Below the pieces are notes generated by a model that was not told the DNA's origin, ran no database searches, and saw nothing but the letters and a program-made list of their open reading frames with translations. A stretch of 64,000 bases of DNA from Lacisediminihabitans sp040549525. GTDB lineage: Bacteria > Actinomycetota > Actinomycetes > Actinomycetales > Microbacteriaceae. Positions 34,931 to 42,968 of this stretch are shown piece after piece; positions within the stretch are counted from its first letter, which is position 1; each line of letters begins with the position of its first letter. The stretch covers positions 1 through 64,000 of the forward strand of contig NZ_JBEPTM010000004.1 in assembly GCF_040549525.1 (NCBI RefSeq), given 5' to 3'. The translations under genes were made by a program, and so were the position numbers.

Positions 34931-35631
34931 CCGACGCCAGAGACGCGGAGTCGACTCCCTCGGTTCTGACCCGCTCGATCGACCCGGAATGGGCGAGTGC
35001 GCTCCGGCCGGTGTCGGGGTTGATCTCGAAGCTCCAGGAATTCCTCGACGGCGAGGTCGCGGCCGGTCGCGGATACCTCCCCGCAGAGGAGAACGTCTTC
35101 CGGGCATTCGCCGCCCCGCTTTCGCGGGTGCGGGTGCTCATCGTCGGGCAGGATCCGTATCCGGGGCTCGGGCATCCGATCGGGCTCTCCTTCGCCGTCG
35201 ACCGGGCCGTGCGGCCGATTCCGCGGAGCCTCTGGAACATCTATAAGGAGCTGCGGAGCGACGTCGGGGTCACGCCCCCACCGCACGGAGACCTGAGCGC
35301 GTGGTCGCACCAGGGGGTCATGCTGCTCAACCGCGTGCTGACCGTCGAGCCGGGCAAGTCCGGCTCGCACCGTCGCAAGGGATGGGAGACCGTGACGGCG
35401 ACGGCCATCCATGCGCTCGCCGATCGCGGCGGCCCGCTCGTGGCGATCCTGTGGGGAAAGGATGCCGTCGCCCTCGAGCCGATGCTCGGCTCGGTGCCGG
35501 TGATCAAGTCCGTGCATCCGAGCCCCCTGTCGGCCGGGGGAGGCTTCTTCGGCTCGCACCCCTTCAGCCGGGCAAACGCCTCGCTCGTGTCTCAGGGTGG
35601 GTCACCCATCGACTGGACGATCCCGGCGTAA
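34927..35631 (+). CDS. ung: uracil-DNA glycosylase, family 1
   Basis: Ung removes uracil from DNA as the first step of base excision repair. The 234-aa protein has the water-activating motif GQDPYPG at about residues 74-80 and the minor-groove loop HPSPLS near residue 197, with LLNRVLTVE and WGKDA between them. GTG 34927 is used because it overlaps the upstream stop and leaves the right N-terminal length. Confidence 0.95.
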   Translation: MTDARDAESTPSVLTRSIDPEWASALRPVSGLISKLQEFLDGEVAAGRGYLPAEENVFRAFAAPLSRVRVLIVGQDPYPGLGHPIGLSFAVDRAVRPIPRSLWNIYKELRSDVGVTPPPHGDLSAWSHQGVMLLNRVLTVEPGKSGSHRRKGWETVTATAIHALADRGGPLVAILWGKDAVALEPMLGSVPVIKSVHPSPLSAGGGFFGSHPFSRANASLVSQGGSPIDWTIPA

Positions 35632-35640
35632 GCTCGGTTC

Positions 35641-36219
35641 ATGCTCGAGGAGGAATACCAGGCCACCCACCGTCCGCTGGAGGCGCAGCGCAACCTGCCC
35701 CCGCTCGAGGTGCCCTTCGAATATTCGATTCGGGATGCGCGACTCGAAGACATGCCGGACGTGCGGGAGATCTACAACCACTACGTGGCCAACTCGACTG
35801 TCACCTTCGATGAGACTCCGCTCACCCTTCGGGCGACCCGCTCCAAGTTCCAGCACCTGCAGAAGCTGGGCATGCCCTACCTCGTGGCCGAGAGCCCGAG
35901 CCAGCAGATCCTCGGCTACGCCTATGTCTACCCGTGGAAGGAGAAGGCGGCCTACCGCTACACCGTGGAGAACTCGATCTACCTGCGCGCGGCATCGACC
36001 GGCAAGGGGCTCGGCAAGGTGCTGATGGGCGAGTTGATCAGCCGTTCGAAGCAGGCCGGGCTCAAGGAGATCATCGCCGTCATCGCCGATCGCGGTGCCG
36101 AGGCCTCGATCAAGATGCACCAGGACTTCGGCTTCAAGGAGATCGGGCGCATGGGCAAGGTCGGCTTCAAGTTCGAGCGTTGGCTCGGCACGGTGCTCAT
36201 GCAGAAATCGCTCAAGTAA
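35641..36219 (+). CDS. GNAT N-acetyltransferase, phosphinothricin acetyltransferase-like
   Basis: This 192-aa GNAT-fold protein starts its domain at about residue 28 (YSIRDARLEDMPDVREIYNHYV) and has the acetyl-CoA pyrophosphate loop STGKGLGKVLM. The pattern, including FDE-x-P near the start and a GFKEIGRMGKVGFKFERW end, is that of Pat/MnaT-like enzymes that acetylate phosphinothricin or methionine analogues. A 27-residue N-terminal extension is unusual for the family. It lies 9 nt after ung and overlaps the convergent TetR gene by 8 nt. Confidence 0.85.
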   Translation: MLEEEYQATHRPLEAQRNLPPLEVPFEYSIRDARLEDMPDVREIYNHYVANSTVTFDETPLTLRATRSKFQHLQKLGMPYLVAESPSQQILGYAYVYPWKEKAAYRYTVENSIYLRAASTGKGLGKVLMGELISRSKQAGLKEIIAVIADRGAEASIKMHQDFGFKEIGRMGKVGFKFERWLGTVLMQKSLK

Positions 36220-36748
36220 CGGCAGACTGAAGGATGTCGCGTAGCGATGCTTCCACCTCCGCGACCGACTCCGGCTCGCCGCGCCAGAGCATCCTCAGGA
36301 TGAGCCCGTCGATGGCGAGTGCGACCACCCGGGCGCGACGGGGATCGGGCACCACGGGATTGATCGCCTCCTCCAGCGAGCGGTACCAGATGTCTGCCGC
36401 CTCCCTCAGGCCGTCGCGGCGCATGGCGAGGAAGAGGAGTTCGTACTGCGCGATGGCGGAGGCCCGGGAGCCGTACACCCACTCCCGCAGCACGGCCGCG
36501 GCATCGGCGAGGGATCCGCTCTCCAGGTGCGCAAACAGCTCGACCTGCTGCCGGGTGACCCGCAGCAGGGCGCTCACGAGCAGGTCGTCGATGCTGGCGA
36601 AGTAGTAGGTCGCCGCGGCAAGCGGCACACCTGCCTCGGCGGCCACGGCACGATGCGTGACCGCGCCCGGTCCGCCGTCCTCGAGCACCCGGATCACAGC
36701 ATCCTGCAGCGCAGTGCGCCTCGCTTCGCCCTTGGCTGTCGTGGTCAC
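36212..36748 (-). CDS. TetR-family repressor of the SMR pump
   Basis: This 178-aa protein has the TetR N-terminal helix-turn-helix (AVTHRAVAAEAGVPLAAATYYF) and a C-terminal ligand/dimer domain. It is the second gene after the SMR pump, 4 nt away, and a near-ideal palindromic operator lies upstream of the pump. The likely role is autorepression of the smr-tetR operon, relieved by a pump substrate. Confidence 0.87.
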   Translation of the reverse strand: MTTTAKGEARRTALQDAVIRVLEDGGPGAVTHRAVAAEAGVPLAAATYYFASIDDLLVSALLRVTRQQVELFAHLESGSLADAAAVLREWVYGSRASAIAQYELLFLAMRRDGLREAADIWYRSLEEAINPVVPDPRRARVVALAIDGLILRMLWRGEPESVAEVEASLRDILQSAVT

Positions 36749-36752
36749 GGCG

Positions 36753-37082
36753 TCAGTGCTTCCCGCCGAGCTCGAGCATCGTGACGCCGCCGATCACGAG
36801 CACCATTCCGGCGATCTGCACGAGAGTGAGAGGCTCCGTGAAGAACAGCCAGCTGATCACGACCACCAGCACGACTCCCACGCCGGCCCAGATCGCATAG
36901 GCGATTCCGAGCGGCACCCCCTTGGTGAGCGACTGGGAGAGCATGGCGAAGGCGGCGATGTAGCCCACTGTCACTATCGCGTAGGGCACGATCTTGTTCG
37001 TGCCATTCCCGGTGGCGAACTTGAGGGCCGTTGTCGCGATCACTTCCGCCACGATCGCACCGGCGAGGAAGAGGTATCCCAT
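36753..37082 (-). CDS. small multidrug resistance (SMR) efflux protein, Qac/EmrE type
   Basis: This 109-aa, four-helix protein has the essential membrane glutamate in helix 1 (GAIVAEVIATTALK) and the helix 3 motif IAYAIWAGVG. These place it with the EmrE/Qac branch that exchanges protons for quaternary cations rather than the guanidinium branch. AGGAG lies 6 nt before the ATG. A single gene implies a dual-topology homodimer. Confidence 0.93.
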   Translation of the reverse strand: MGYLFLAGAIVAEVIATTALKFATGNGTNKIVPYAIVTVGYIAAFAMLSQSLTKGVPLGIAYAIWAGVGVVLVVVISWLFFTEPLTLVQIAGMVLVIGGVTMLELGGKH

Positions 37083-37098
37083 GCTGTACTCCTAAGAT

Positions 37099-37114
37099 TG
37101 GTACAAATGTACCA
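37099..37114. promoter_or_regulatory. palindromic TetR-type operator upstream of smr-tetR
   Basis: TGGTACA at 37099-37105 and TGTACCA at 37108-37114 are perfect inverted 7-mers separated by AA, 17 nt before the smr start codon. Position and symmetry suit a TetR dimer that blocks the smr promoter. Confidence 0.75.
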
Positions 37115-37176
37115 GAATACCGAAGGGGGTGATCCCCGGTGCGGATGCGTCGCCGCGCGGGCGCTACAGTCGGGGG

Positions 37177-37542
37177 ATGCCCGAAGCGCCTCGCAGCCGC
37201 CCCGAGAGCTACCTCGTGCTCCACACCCTGAGCGGTCATCTGCGCGCACGGCCCGCGGCGGTCTTCGCGGCACTCGACGCCCGCTTCCGCCCGAGCGAAT
37301 CCTCCGACAGCCTCTACCTCGCTGATCCCTCAGCGTTCCTCATCGTGTCCCAGGGCGGCTGGTGGTACCGCGGGGAGTATCGGGTGGTCCCGGATGAACG
37401 CGGATCGCATGTCGAGCACGTCATGTTGAACGTGGCACAGACCGCTCGCTCGCTCGGGCGCTTCACCGGGCGTCGGGTCGTGGCTGACGCCCCCGCCGCC
37501 TTCGAGACCCTCCTGCGCCAGCTCCGACTCGAGCTCGAATAG
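37177..37542 (+). CDS. small conserved protein, possible SRPBCC-like fold
   Basis: This 121-aa protein has no clear motif I can assign. It contains aromatic and charged strands (FLIVSQGGWWYRGEYRVVPD, then HVEHVMLNVAQ) and an amphipathic C-terminal helix (AFETLLRQLRLELE). That arrangement recalls small START/SRPBCC lipid- or polyketide-binding domains, but this is only an impression. GGGGG precedes the ATG by 1 nt, so initiation context is weak; an in-frame ATG at 37129 is an alternative. Confidence 0.6.
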   Translation: MPEAPRSRPESYLVLHTLSGHLRARPAAVFAALDARFRPSESSDSLYLADPSAFLIVSQGGWWYRGEYRVVPDERGSHVEHVMLNVAQTARSLGRFTGRRVVADAPAAFETLLRQLRLELE

Positions 37543-37563
37543 CGCACCGCCCGACCAGCCGAC

Positions 37564-38772
37564 TCAGCCCTTCGCGCGCTGTCCCTTCGTGCAGGTTGCC
37601 TGCGCGGCCGTCTGCCCGGTCGCGCTGCTCGGCAGGGCGACTCCCGGCGCGCCCGTCGCTGCGCCGCTCGCCGGCGTGGAGGGAGCCGTCGTCGCCGAAG
37701 GATCGGTCGTCGTGCCGTCTCCGGTCTTGCCGGTGAGCGAGACCGGCTGGTCACTCTTCAACGCGGTGAACAGCACCTGGGCCGCGCTGCGGATCGGCAG
37801 CACCCCGTTCTGGCCGGCCGCCGAACCATAGCTGCCGGGGTACTGCACGAAGACCACCTTGTCGAAGCTGATGTCCTTGACCGCGAGGGCCATGCTCACC
37901 AGGGTCGTCAGGTTGTTCAGCGAATCGGAGCGGGTGGTGTTGTCGATCACGGCCTTGGCGAGCGCGTAATCCTTCACCGGGTTGCCGAGGGTCTCCGGTG
38001 TCTTGATCTTGCGCACGAGAGCGGAGAGGAAGAGCTGCTGGTTGCTGATGCGGGCGAGGTCGCTCCCGTCTCCGACGCCGTAGCGCACCCGGAGGAACTG
38101 CACGGCATCCTGGCCGACGAGTGTTCGCTGGCCGGCATCCAGGTCGAAGTGGATCTGCTCGTCATGGATCGCCTTGGCGATGCAGACAGTGACCCCTCCG
38201 ACGGCATTGGAGAGCCCGACCACTCCCTGGAACTCGGTGAGGGCCGCGTAGGGGATCGTGAGGCCCGTGAGATTCTCGACGGTCTTCACGATGCAGGGCA
38301 ACCCGCCGTAGGTGAGCGCGACGTTGATCTTGTTGGTCTGGGCCGGAAAGTTGCCGCCCTTGGGATTCGGGCAGGACGCTATCGGCACAATGAGGTCGCG
38401 GGGGAAGCTCACCACTGTCGCGTTGCTGTGGTCGGCGGAGACATGAAGGAGCATGGTCACGTCATTGAGGTGCTCCCCGCGCTTGCCGTAGGTGCCGACA
38501 TCCCCGCCGCCGCTGTCGCTCGCGGCGACAAGCACGTTGATGCCTCCCTCGAAACTTCCGATATCCGGCGGGGGTCCCTCGGTCTGGCCGATGAGCTTCA
38601 CTCCCGGTTTCACGCTCTTCGCGACGTCGTAGACCGCGAAGCCGGCGACGGCCCCGGCGCTGACGAGCACCACAGCGAGCGCGGAAGCGATGAAGCCAAG
38701 CACCGTCACCGCGGGGCGGGAGCGCGGCAGTCGGCCGTGGCGGGCGACGGGAGGCATGCGGGAGCTTGGCAT
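37564..38772 (-). CDS. LytR-CpsA-Psr (LCP) family cell-wall glycopolymer ligase
   Basis: LCP enzymes attach teichoic acids, arabinogalactan or other glycopolymers from polyprenyl carriers to peptidoglycan outside the membrane. The 402-aa protein has a short cytosolic N-terminus, one membrane anchor (about residues 24-46) and the LCP domain with SFPRDLIVPI, TNKINVALTYGG and the conserved arginine-rich FLRVRYGVGDGSDLARISNQQ block. The C-terminal tail is Thr/Ser/Pro/Ala-rich, as for wall-spanning segments. ATG 38772 is chosen; a longer frame overlaps the divergent amidase promoter. Confidence 0.9.
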   Translation of the reverse strand: MPSSRMPPVARHGRLPRSRPAVTVLGFIASALAVVLVSAGAVAGFAVYDVAKSVKPGVKLIGQTEGPPPDIGSFEGGINVLVAASDSGGGDVGTYGKRGEHLNDVTMLLHVSADHSNATVVSFPRDLIVPIASCPNPKGGNFPAQTNKINVALTYGGLPCIVKTVENLTGLTIPYAALTEFQGVVGLSNAVGGVTVCIAKAIHDEQIHFDLDAGQRTLVGQDAVQFLRVRYGVGDGSDLARISNQQLFLSALVRKIKTPETLGNPVKDYALAKAVIDNTTRSDSLNNLTTLVSMALAVKDISFDKVVFVQYPGSYGSAAGQNGVLPIRSAAQVLFTALKSDQPVSLTGKTGDGTTTDPSATTAPSTPASGAATGAPGVALPSSATGQTAAQATCTKGQRAKG

Positions 38773-38808
38773 AGCACCAGACCCTAGCCGACGACCTAGG
38801 CTCGAAGG

Positions 38809-40224
38809 GTGTTCGAACTCCACCACCTCAGTGCCCAGGAGCAGTGGGACTGGTTGCAGCGCGGCGAGGTCACACCCGTCGAGCTCACCCGGCACTACCT
38901 CGACCGCATCGAACGGCTCGACGGCCATCTCGGCGCCTTCGTCACGGTGACGGCGGAGGCCGCCCTCCAGCGCGCGGATTCCCTCGCGTCCCAGGTGCCC
39001 AAGACCGCACCGCTCTGGGGGCTGCCGCTCGGAGACAAGGACCTCGTCAACCGGGCGGGGGTCCGCACCGGCTACGGATCACGACTCATGCGAGACTTCG
39101 TGCCCGAGAACTCGGATCCCATCGTCGAGGTGCTGGATGCCGCGGGCGCGGTGAGCCTCGGCAAGACCAGCGCCCCGGAGTTCGGCCTCCCCTCCTACAC
39201 CGAGAGTCTCGTCGCTCCGCCCGCGCGCACGCCGTGGAACACCGCCCTCGGGGCGGGCGGCTCCAGTGGGGGAGCCGCCGTGGCGGTCGCGGCCGGACTC
39301 TTGCCCTTCGCGCCCGGTTCTGACGGCGGCGGCTCTGTTCGCATTCCCGCGGCGGCATGCGGCCTGGTCGGCCTCAAACCCTCCCGCGGTCTCGTGCCAA
39401 GCGGCACGGGGCTGAGCTCCCTCGGTGGCCTTGTCGTTCCGGGCCCGCTGGCGCGCACGGTGGCGGATGCCGCGATGCTGCTCGATGCCCTCATCGAGGG
39501 CGGCGACTATCCCTTCACCGTTCGGGCGCCCCGCTGGGACGGCGGAGCACTGCTCAACGCCGCGGTGCGCGGTGAGGGTCGGTTCCAGCTCGGCGTGATG
39601 ACGACCTCGCCGTGGGACGATGCCTACGACATCGAGATCGCGCCAGAAGCATCCGCCGCCCTCTCCCTCGCCCTGTCTGAGCTCGACGCGGTCGGGCACG
39701 GCATCGAGGAGTTCGCTCTCGAACCGGACGAGTCCTACGCTCCGAACTTCCGAACGATCTGGCAGGCCGGTGCCGCGGGCATCCCCGCGGAGGGAGAGCA
39801 GCTCGAGCTTCTCGAGCCGCTCACGAAGTGGCTGGTGCTGAGGGGAAGGCAGGTGACGGCCCGGGAGTTGTCGAGCGCGCTCGGTGCTCTCGTCGAGTTC
39901 GAGCGGTCGATCATCCGTCAGTTCCGCCGGTTCGACGCGGTCGTCACCCCCAGCCTGGCGATGACGCCCCGCCCGGTCGGCTGGTACGACGCGGAGGATG
40001 CGGAGCGCAATTTCGCCCAGCAGGTGCAGTACACGCCCTTCACGTCGTTCGCGAATGTCACCGGGCTGCCCGCGATCACCCTGCCCGTCGCGCAGACCGC
40101 CGAGGGGCTTCCGATGGGGGTGCAGCTCGTCGGACGGCCGGGCGGTGAGCATGTGTTGCTGGCCATCGGCGCGCAACTCGAACGTCGCCTGCAGTGGCAG
40201 CGGCGGCATCCGCCACAGTGGTGA
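38809..40224 (+). CDS. amidase signature family hydrolase
   Basis: This 471-aa amidase has the Ser-cisSer-Lys triad: lysine in LPLGDKDLVNRAG, serine in GSDGGGSVRIPAA and the GAGGSSGGAAVAVAAG signature. It hydrolyses a C-N bond in an amide. It is not accompanied by gatB or gatC, so it is more likely a free amidase than the tRNA amidotransferase subunit. The start is GTG 38809 after GAAGG, divergent from the LCP gene across 36 nt. Confidence 0.88.
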   Translation: MFELHHLSAQEQWDWLQRGEVTPVELTRHYLDRIERLDGHLGAFVTVTAEAALQRADSLASQVPKTAPLWGLPLGDKDLVNRAGVRTGYGSRLMRDFVPENSDPIVEVLDAAGAVSLGKTSAPEFGLPSYTESLVAPPARTPWNTALGAGGSSGGAAVAVAAGLLPFAPGSDGGGSVRIPAAACGLVGLKPSRGLVPSGTGLSSLGGLVVPGPLARTVADAAMLLDALIEGGDYPFTVRAPRWDGGALLNAAVRGEGRFQLGVMTTSPWDDAYDIEIAPEASAALSLALSELDAVGHGIEEFALEPDESYAPNFRTIWQAGAAGIPAEGEQLELLEPLTKWLVLRGRQVTARELSSALGALVEFERSIIRQFRRFDAVVTPSLAMTPRPVGWYDAEDAERNFAQQVQYTPFTSFANVTGLPAITLPVAQTAEGLPMGVQLVGRPGGEHVLLAIGAQLERRLQWQRRHPPQW

Positions 40225-40293
40225 CGGGCCGGGGGATCGTTGCTCTGGAGCTTCGAGCGGGCACCCGGAGCGTCGCTGCTCGGGCCAGTTTGT

Positions 40294-40354
40294 ATCGAGT
40301 CGGGAGTTGTTGCGGCGTGAGTCGCGGGGAAACCGCAACAACTCCCGAGTCGAT
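40294..40354. repeat. palindromic repeat B, copy 1
   Basis: The 22-nt arm at 40294-40315 and its partner at 40333-40354 match in 21 of 22 positions around a 17-nt loop. Core: CGGGAGTTGTTGCGG. A diverged second copy starts 23 nt later. The stretch 40225-40621 (397 nt between the amidase and the GH114 gene) holds these two palindromes and no gene I can support; its last part must carry the GH114 promoter. Confidence 0.85.
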
Positions 40355-40376
40355 GCCGCGCGGGGACCCGTCCGAA

Positions 40377-40441
40377 TTCGAGTCGGGGGTTATTGCGATC
40401 TGTGTCGGTTTCAACTCTCAACTACCCCCGAGTCGATTTTT
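40377..40441 (+). repeat. palindromic repeat B, copy 2, with terminator-like T-run
   Basis: The arms at 40377-40394 and 40420-40437 match in 14 of 18 positions and share the CGAGTCGGGGGTTATTGCG type core with copy 1. A run of five T follows the right arm at 40437-40441, so on the plus strand it can act as an intrinsic terminator for the amidase gene. Confidence 0.7.
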
Positions 40442-40621
40442 GCGGCGATGCTCGGCGCTGCGACATCGGTCAGGCGGAGTGCGCGTTTCTTGCCCGGGAT
40501 CCGCGTCGTCCCTATCCTTGGCGCATCACGGAGAACCCAGCCGGCGCACCCTGAAGGCCCGATCCGGCACACATCGCCAGAGAGCAGCTCGAGGCGGGGC
40601 ATCCGGGGATAGGTAACGCTC

Positions 40622-41449
40622 ATGAGAGCTTCACTTCGTACTGCCGCTGCCGCGGCACTGGCGGTCACCGCCGTCGTGCTCGGCGCCGGTCTGGCCCACT
40701 CCTCGCAAGCGGCGACTGTCGCCCTTCCGCCGGTCAACGGCCAGTTTGACTACCAGATCGGTGGCGCCTACACGCCGGCGTCATCGGTATCGATCGTCGA
40801 TCGCGACCGCGGTGCGAGCCCGGTCGTCGGCAAGTACAACATCTGTTACGTCAACGCGTTCCAGACCCAGCCCGATGAGGCCTCGTTCTGGACCTCGAAC
40901 CACAGCAACCTGCTCGTGAAGCGTGCCAACGGCGCCAACCTCACGGATCCAGACTGGCCGGGCGAGTTCATCCTCGATACCTCGACCGCGGCAAAGCGCA
41001 CCAGCATCGCGGCCATCGTGAACGGCTGGATCGATGGCTGCAAGGCGAAGGGCTTCCGGGCCATCGAGCCCGACAACCTCGACTCCTGGACCCGGTCCCT
41101 GAACAAACTGACCAAGTCCGGCAACGTGGCCTATGCGACGCTGCTCGCGACCCACGCCCACTCCATCGGCCTCGCCATCGCCCAGAAGAACACGTCTGAG
41201 CTCGGCACCACCGGCAAGACCTCGGTCGGTTTCGACTTCGCCATCGCCGAGGAGTGCCAGGTCTACTCCGAGTGCGGCAGCTACACGGGGCCCTACGGTA
41301 ACCACGTCATCGAGATCGAGTACACGGACAACGCCCGCAGCGCCTACACGAAAGCCTGCGCGGCCCAGGGCAAGTCCATCTCGGTGATCCTGCGCGACCG
41401 CGATGTGGTGGCGAAGGGACAGTCGGCCTACCGCTACGAGTACTGTTAG
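40622..41449 (+). CDS. secreted glycoside hydrolase family 114-like protein (endo-alpha-1,4-polygalactosaminidase type)
   Basis: This 275-aa protein has a Sec signal peptide (about residues 1-31, ending SSQA) and a TIM-barrel domain of the GH114/TM1410 type. Visible motifs are FDYQIGGAYTP, ICYVNAFQTQP, WPGEFILDTS and AIEPDNLDSW with candidate catalytic acids. Family enzymes cut alpha-1,4-linked galactosamine polymers of biofilms. The substrate here is unproven. It stands alone after repeat B and is followed by a short hairpin and a broken lipoprotein gene. Confidence 0.8.
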   Translation: MRASLRTAAAAALAVTAVVLGAGLAHSSQAATVALPPVNGQFDYQIGGAYTPASSVSIVDRDRGASPVVGKYNICYVNAFQTQPDEASFWTSNHSNLLVKRANGANLTDPDWPGEFILDTSTAAKRTSIAAIVNGWIDGCKAKGFRAIEPDNLDSWTRSLNKLTKSGNVAYATLLATHAHSIGLAIAQKNTSELGTTGKTSVGFDFAIAEECQVYSECGSYTGPYGNHVIEIEYTDNARSAYTKACAAQGKSISVILRDRDVVAKGQSAYRYEYC

Positions 41450-41459
41450 CGAGGGGCCG

Positions 41460-41474
41460 CGCGGGTGCCCCGCG
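41460..41474 (+). terminator. short hairpin after the GH114 gene
   Basis: CGCGGG at 41460-41465 pairs with CCCGCG at 41469-41474, 11 nt past the stop codon. The stem is short and lacks a T-tract, so support is weak. Confidence 0.4.
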
Positions 41475-41508
41475 AGGGGCCCAAGGGTGACCCGATGGCT
41501 TCCCGGGA

Positions 41509-42043
41509 TCAGGCGAACAACTCGAGGTCGGTCTCGAGCAGCGCATATCTCCACCGGCCGGCGGAGAACGCGTAGACCGGCTTGTACAGGTCCTCATGGG
41601 GGTTGGTGAACAGCTCGCCGCCGCCGGGAAGGGGGGAGGCGATCCAGCCGAGCCCGACGAGGGTTGCCTTCTCCACGGTCGCCTGCGCGTCGGTGATCGG
41701 TGACGAGGCCAGGTCGTATGCGACATCGGAATTCGGATGCCCCCATTCGCAGGCGATCCCGCCAAGCTCGATGAACCGGTAGAGCTGGCTTCCCGGCGCG
41801 CGCATCCGCCCAGTGAAGTCGGGAACGAACTCGTTGGGGGCTGTGGTGACCGGAAGAGTGCCGCAGGCGTGACGATGTTCTTGCACGTGTCGGCTGCAGC
41901 CGCCGGAGCGGTCGCACCGGCCGACGAGCTCGGTGACGGGACCGGCTGTGCCGTTCGTGCCGGGCCGGTGCTACCGTTCGAGGTGCAGCCGGCTAGCAGG
42001 AGCACGGCCGCCACGAGCAGCGAGACTCGACGAGAGGAAGCAT
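41509..42043 (-). pseudogene. frameshifted lipoprotein gene
   Basis: Three frames together spell one small lipoprotein. An ATG at 42043 has a strong AGGGGG ribosome site. A lipoprotein signal (SSRRVSLLVAAVLLLAGC, then a Ser/Ala-rich tether and CKNIVTPA) lies in a second frame. The C-terminal domain (about 110 residues, including LGGIACEWGHPNSD and ending LLETDLELFA at 41509) lies in the third. Two indels are therefore implied: one between 42043 and about 42020, the other between about 41870 and 41820. No single frame gives a complete secreted protein. It is either a true pseudogene or a stretch with assembly errors. The function of the family is unknown to me. Confidence 0.7.
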
Positions 42044-42119
42044 TTCTTCCCCCTGCTGGGCGGCGATTCGAGACAAGATCACATTTTAGAAACAGGCAGT
42101 CGTCAGCGGTCGCCGGTTC

Positions 42120-42968
42120 TCAGTCCGGCAGCCCGACCATTCGGGCGCTCTTCTCCCAGAGCTCGCGGCAGAGGGCGCCGTCGGAGGCTTGCTTTCGCTC
42201 GCGGCCATCCGGCTTCAGGCCGTCGAAGTAGGTGCCGCTCGGCGACACGATGCCGCGCTCCGCCGCGAGGTGGATGAGCGGGGCAGCACCCTGCTCCGGG
42301 CTGATCCCGAGCGAGCCGCGACTGATGAACTGTCCGAATTTCAGCAGAGCGGAGTCCGCTCCGAACCCGGTGGCCACGAAGCCGGGGTGGAACGAGTAGG
42401 CATCGACGCCGGAGCCGGCAGTTCTCTGCGCGAGCTCCCGGATGAACATGATCGTCTCGAGCTTGCTCGTGCCGTAGGGCAGCCAGCCGCCGGCATAGGC
42501 CCGACGTTTCCAGTCGAGGTCATCGAGGTCGAGCCGCGAGAACATGTTCGCCCCGCTGGCGGTGGAGATCACCCGGCCGGCGCTCTCGGCCAGCCGATCG
42601 AGCAGCAGGTTCGTGAGCAGGAACGGCGCGAGATGATTGTGCTGGAACGTGCGCTCATGACCGTCGGCGGAGAGCCCGCGGGTGCCCACCAGCCCGCCCG
42701 CATTGTTCGCGAGCACATCGATGCGCGGATAGCTCGCCAGCAGCTCCTCGGCAAGGGTGCGCACCTCGGCCAGACTGTCGAAGTCCGCGGTGAACGGGAA
42801 TCCGCCCACCCGTTCGGCGACGGCCCGGGTGCGCTCGGCATTGCGACCCACCACCGCGACCGTCGCGCCCCTGGTCGAGAGTTCGATTGCCGCGGCACGG
42901 CCGAGTCCCGAACTCGCTCCCGTGATCACCATGACCCTGCCACTCAGTTCTGCGCTGGCTCCGCTCAT
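42120..42968 (-). CDS. short-chain dehydrogenase (retinol dehydrogenase/protochlorophyllide reductase-like)
   Basis: This 282-aa SDR has TGASSGLG, the N-x-G loop NNAGG, STASGAN for the catalytic serine and the YGTSK active-site pair. The long C-terminal part and HPGFVATGFG segment fit the retinol-dehydrogenase-like SDRs common in actinobacteria; the substrate is unknown. AGGGGG precedes ATG 42968. It overlaps the upstream small membrane protein gene by 4 nt. Confidence 0.87.
   Translation of the reverse strand: MSGASAELSGRVMVITGASSGLGRAAAIELSTRGATVAVVGRNAERTRAVAERVGGFPFTADFDSLAEVRTLAEELLASYPRIDVLANNAGGLVGTRGLSADGHERTFQHNHLAPFLLTNLLLDRLAESAGRVISTASGANMFSRLDLDDLDWKRRAYAGGWLPYGTSKLETIMFIRELAQRTAGSGVDAYSFHPGFVATGFGADSALLKFGQFISRGSLGISPEQGAAPLIHLAAERGIVSPSGTYFDGLKPDGRERKQASDGALCRELWEKSARMVGLPD

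Noticed and set aside
38809..40224. GatA subunit of Asp/Glu-tRNA amidotransferase
   Set aside because: No gatB or gatC is adjacent, and the sequence has the general amidase layout.
41307..42014. 235-codon frame starting with a lipoprotein signal
   Set aside because: After the first 55 or so residues it reads out of frame with the recognisable C-terminal domain and runs antisense into the GH114 gene, so it was treated as part of a frameshifted pseudogene.
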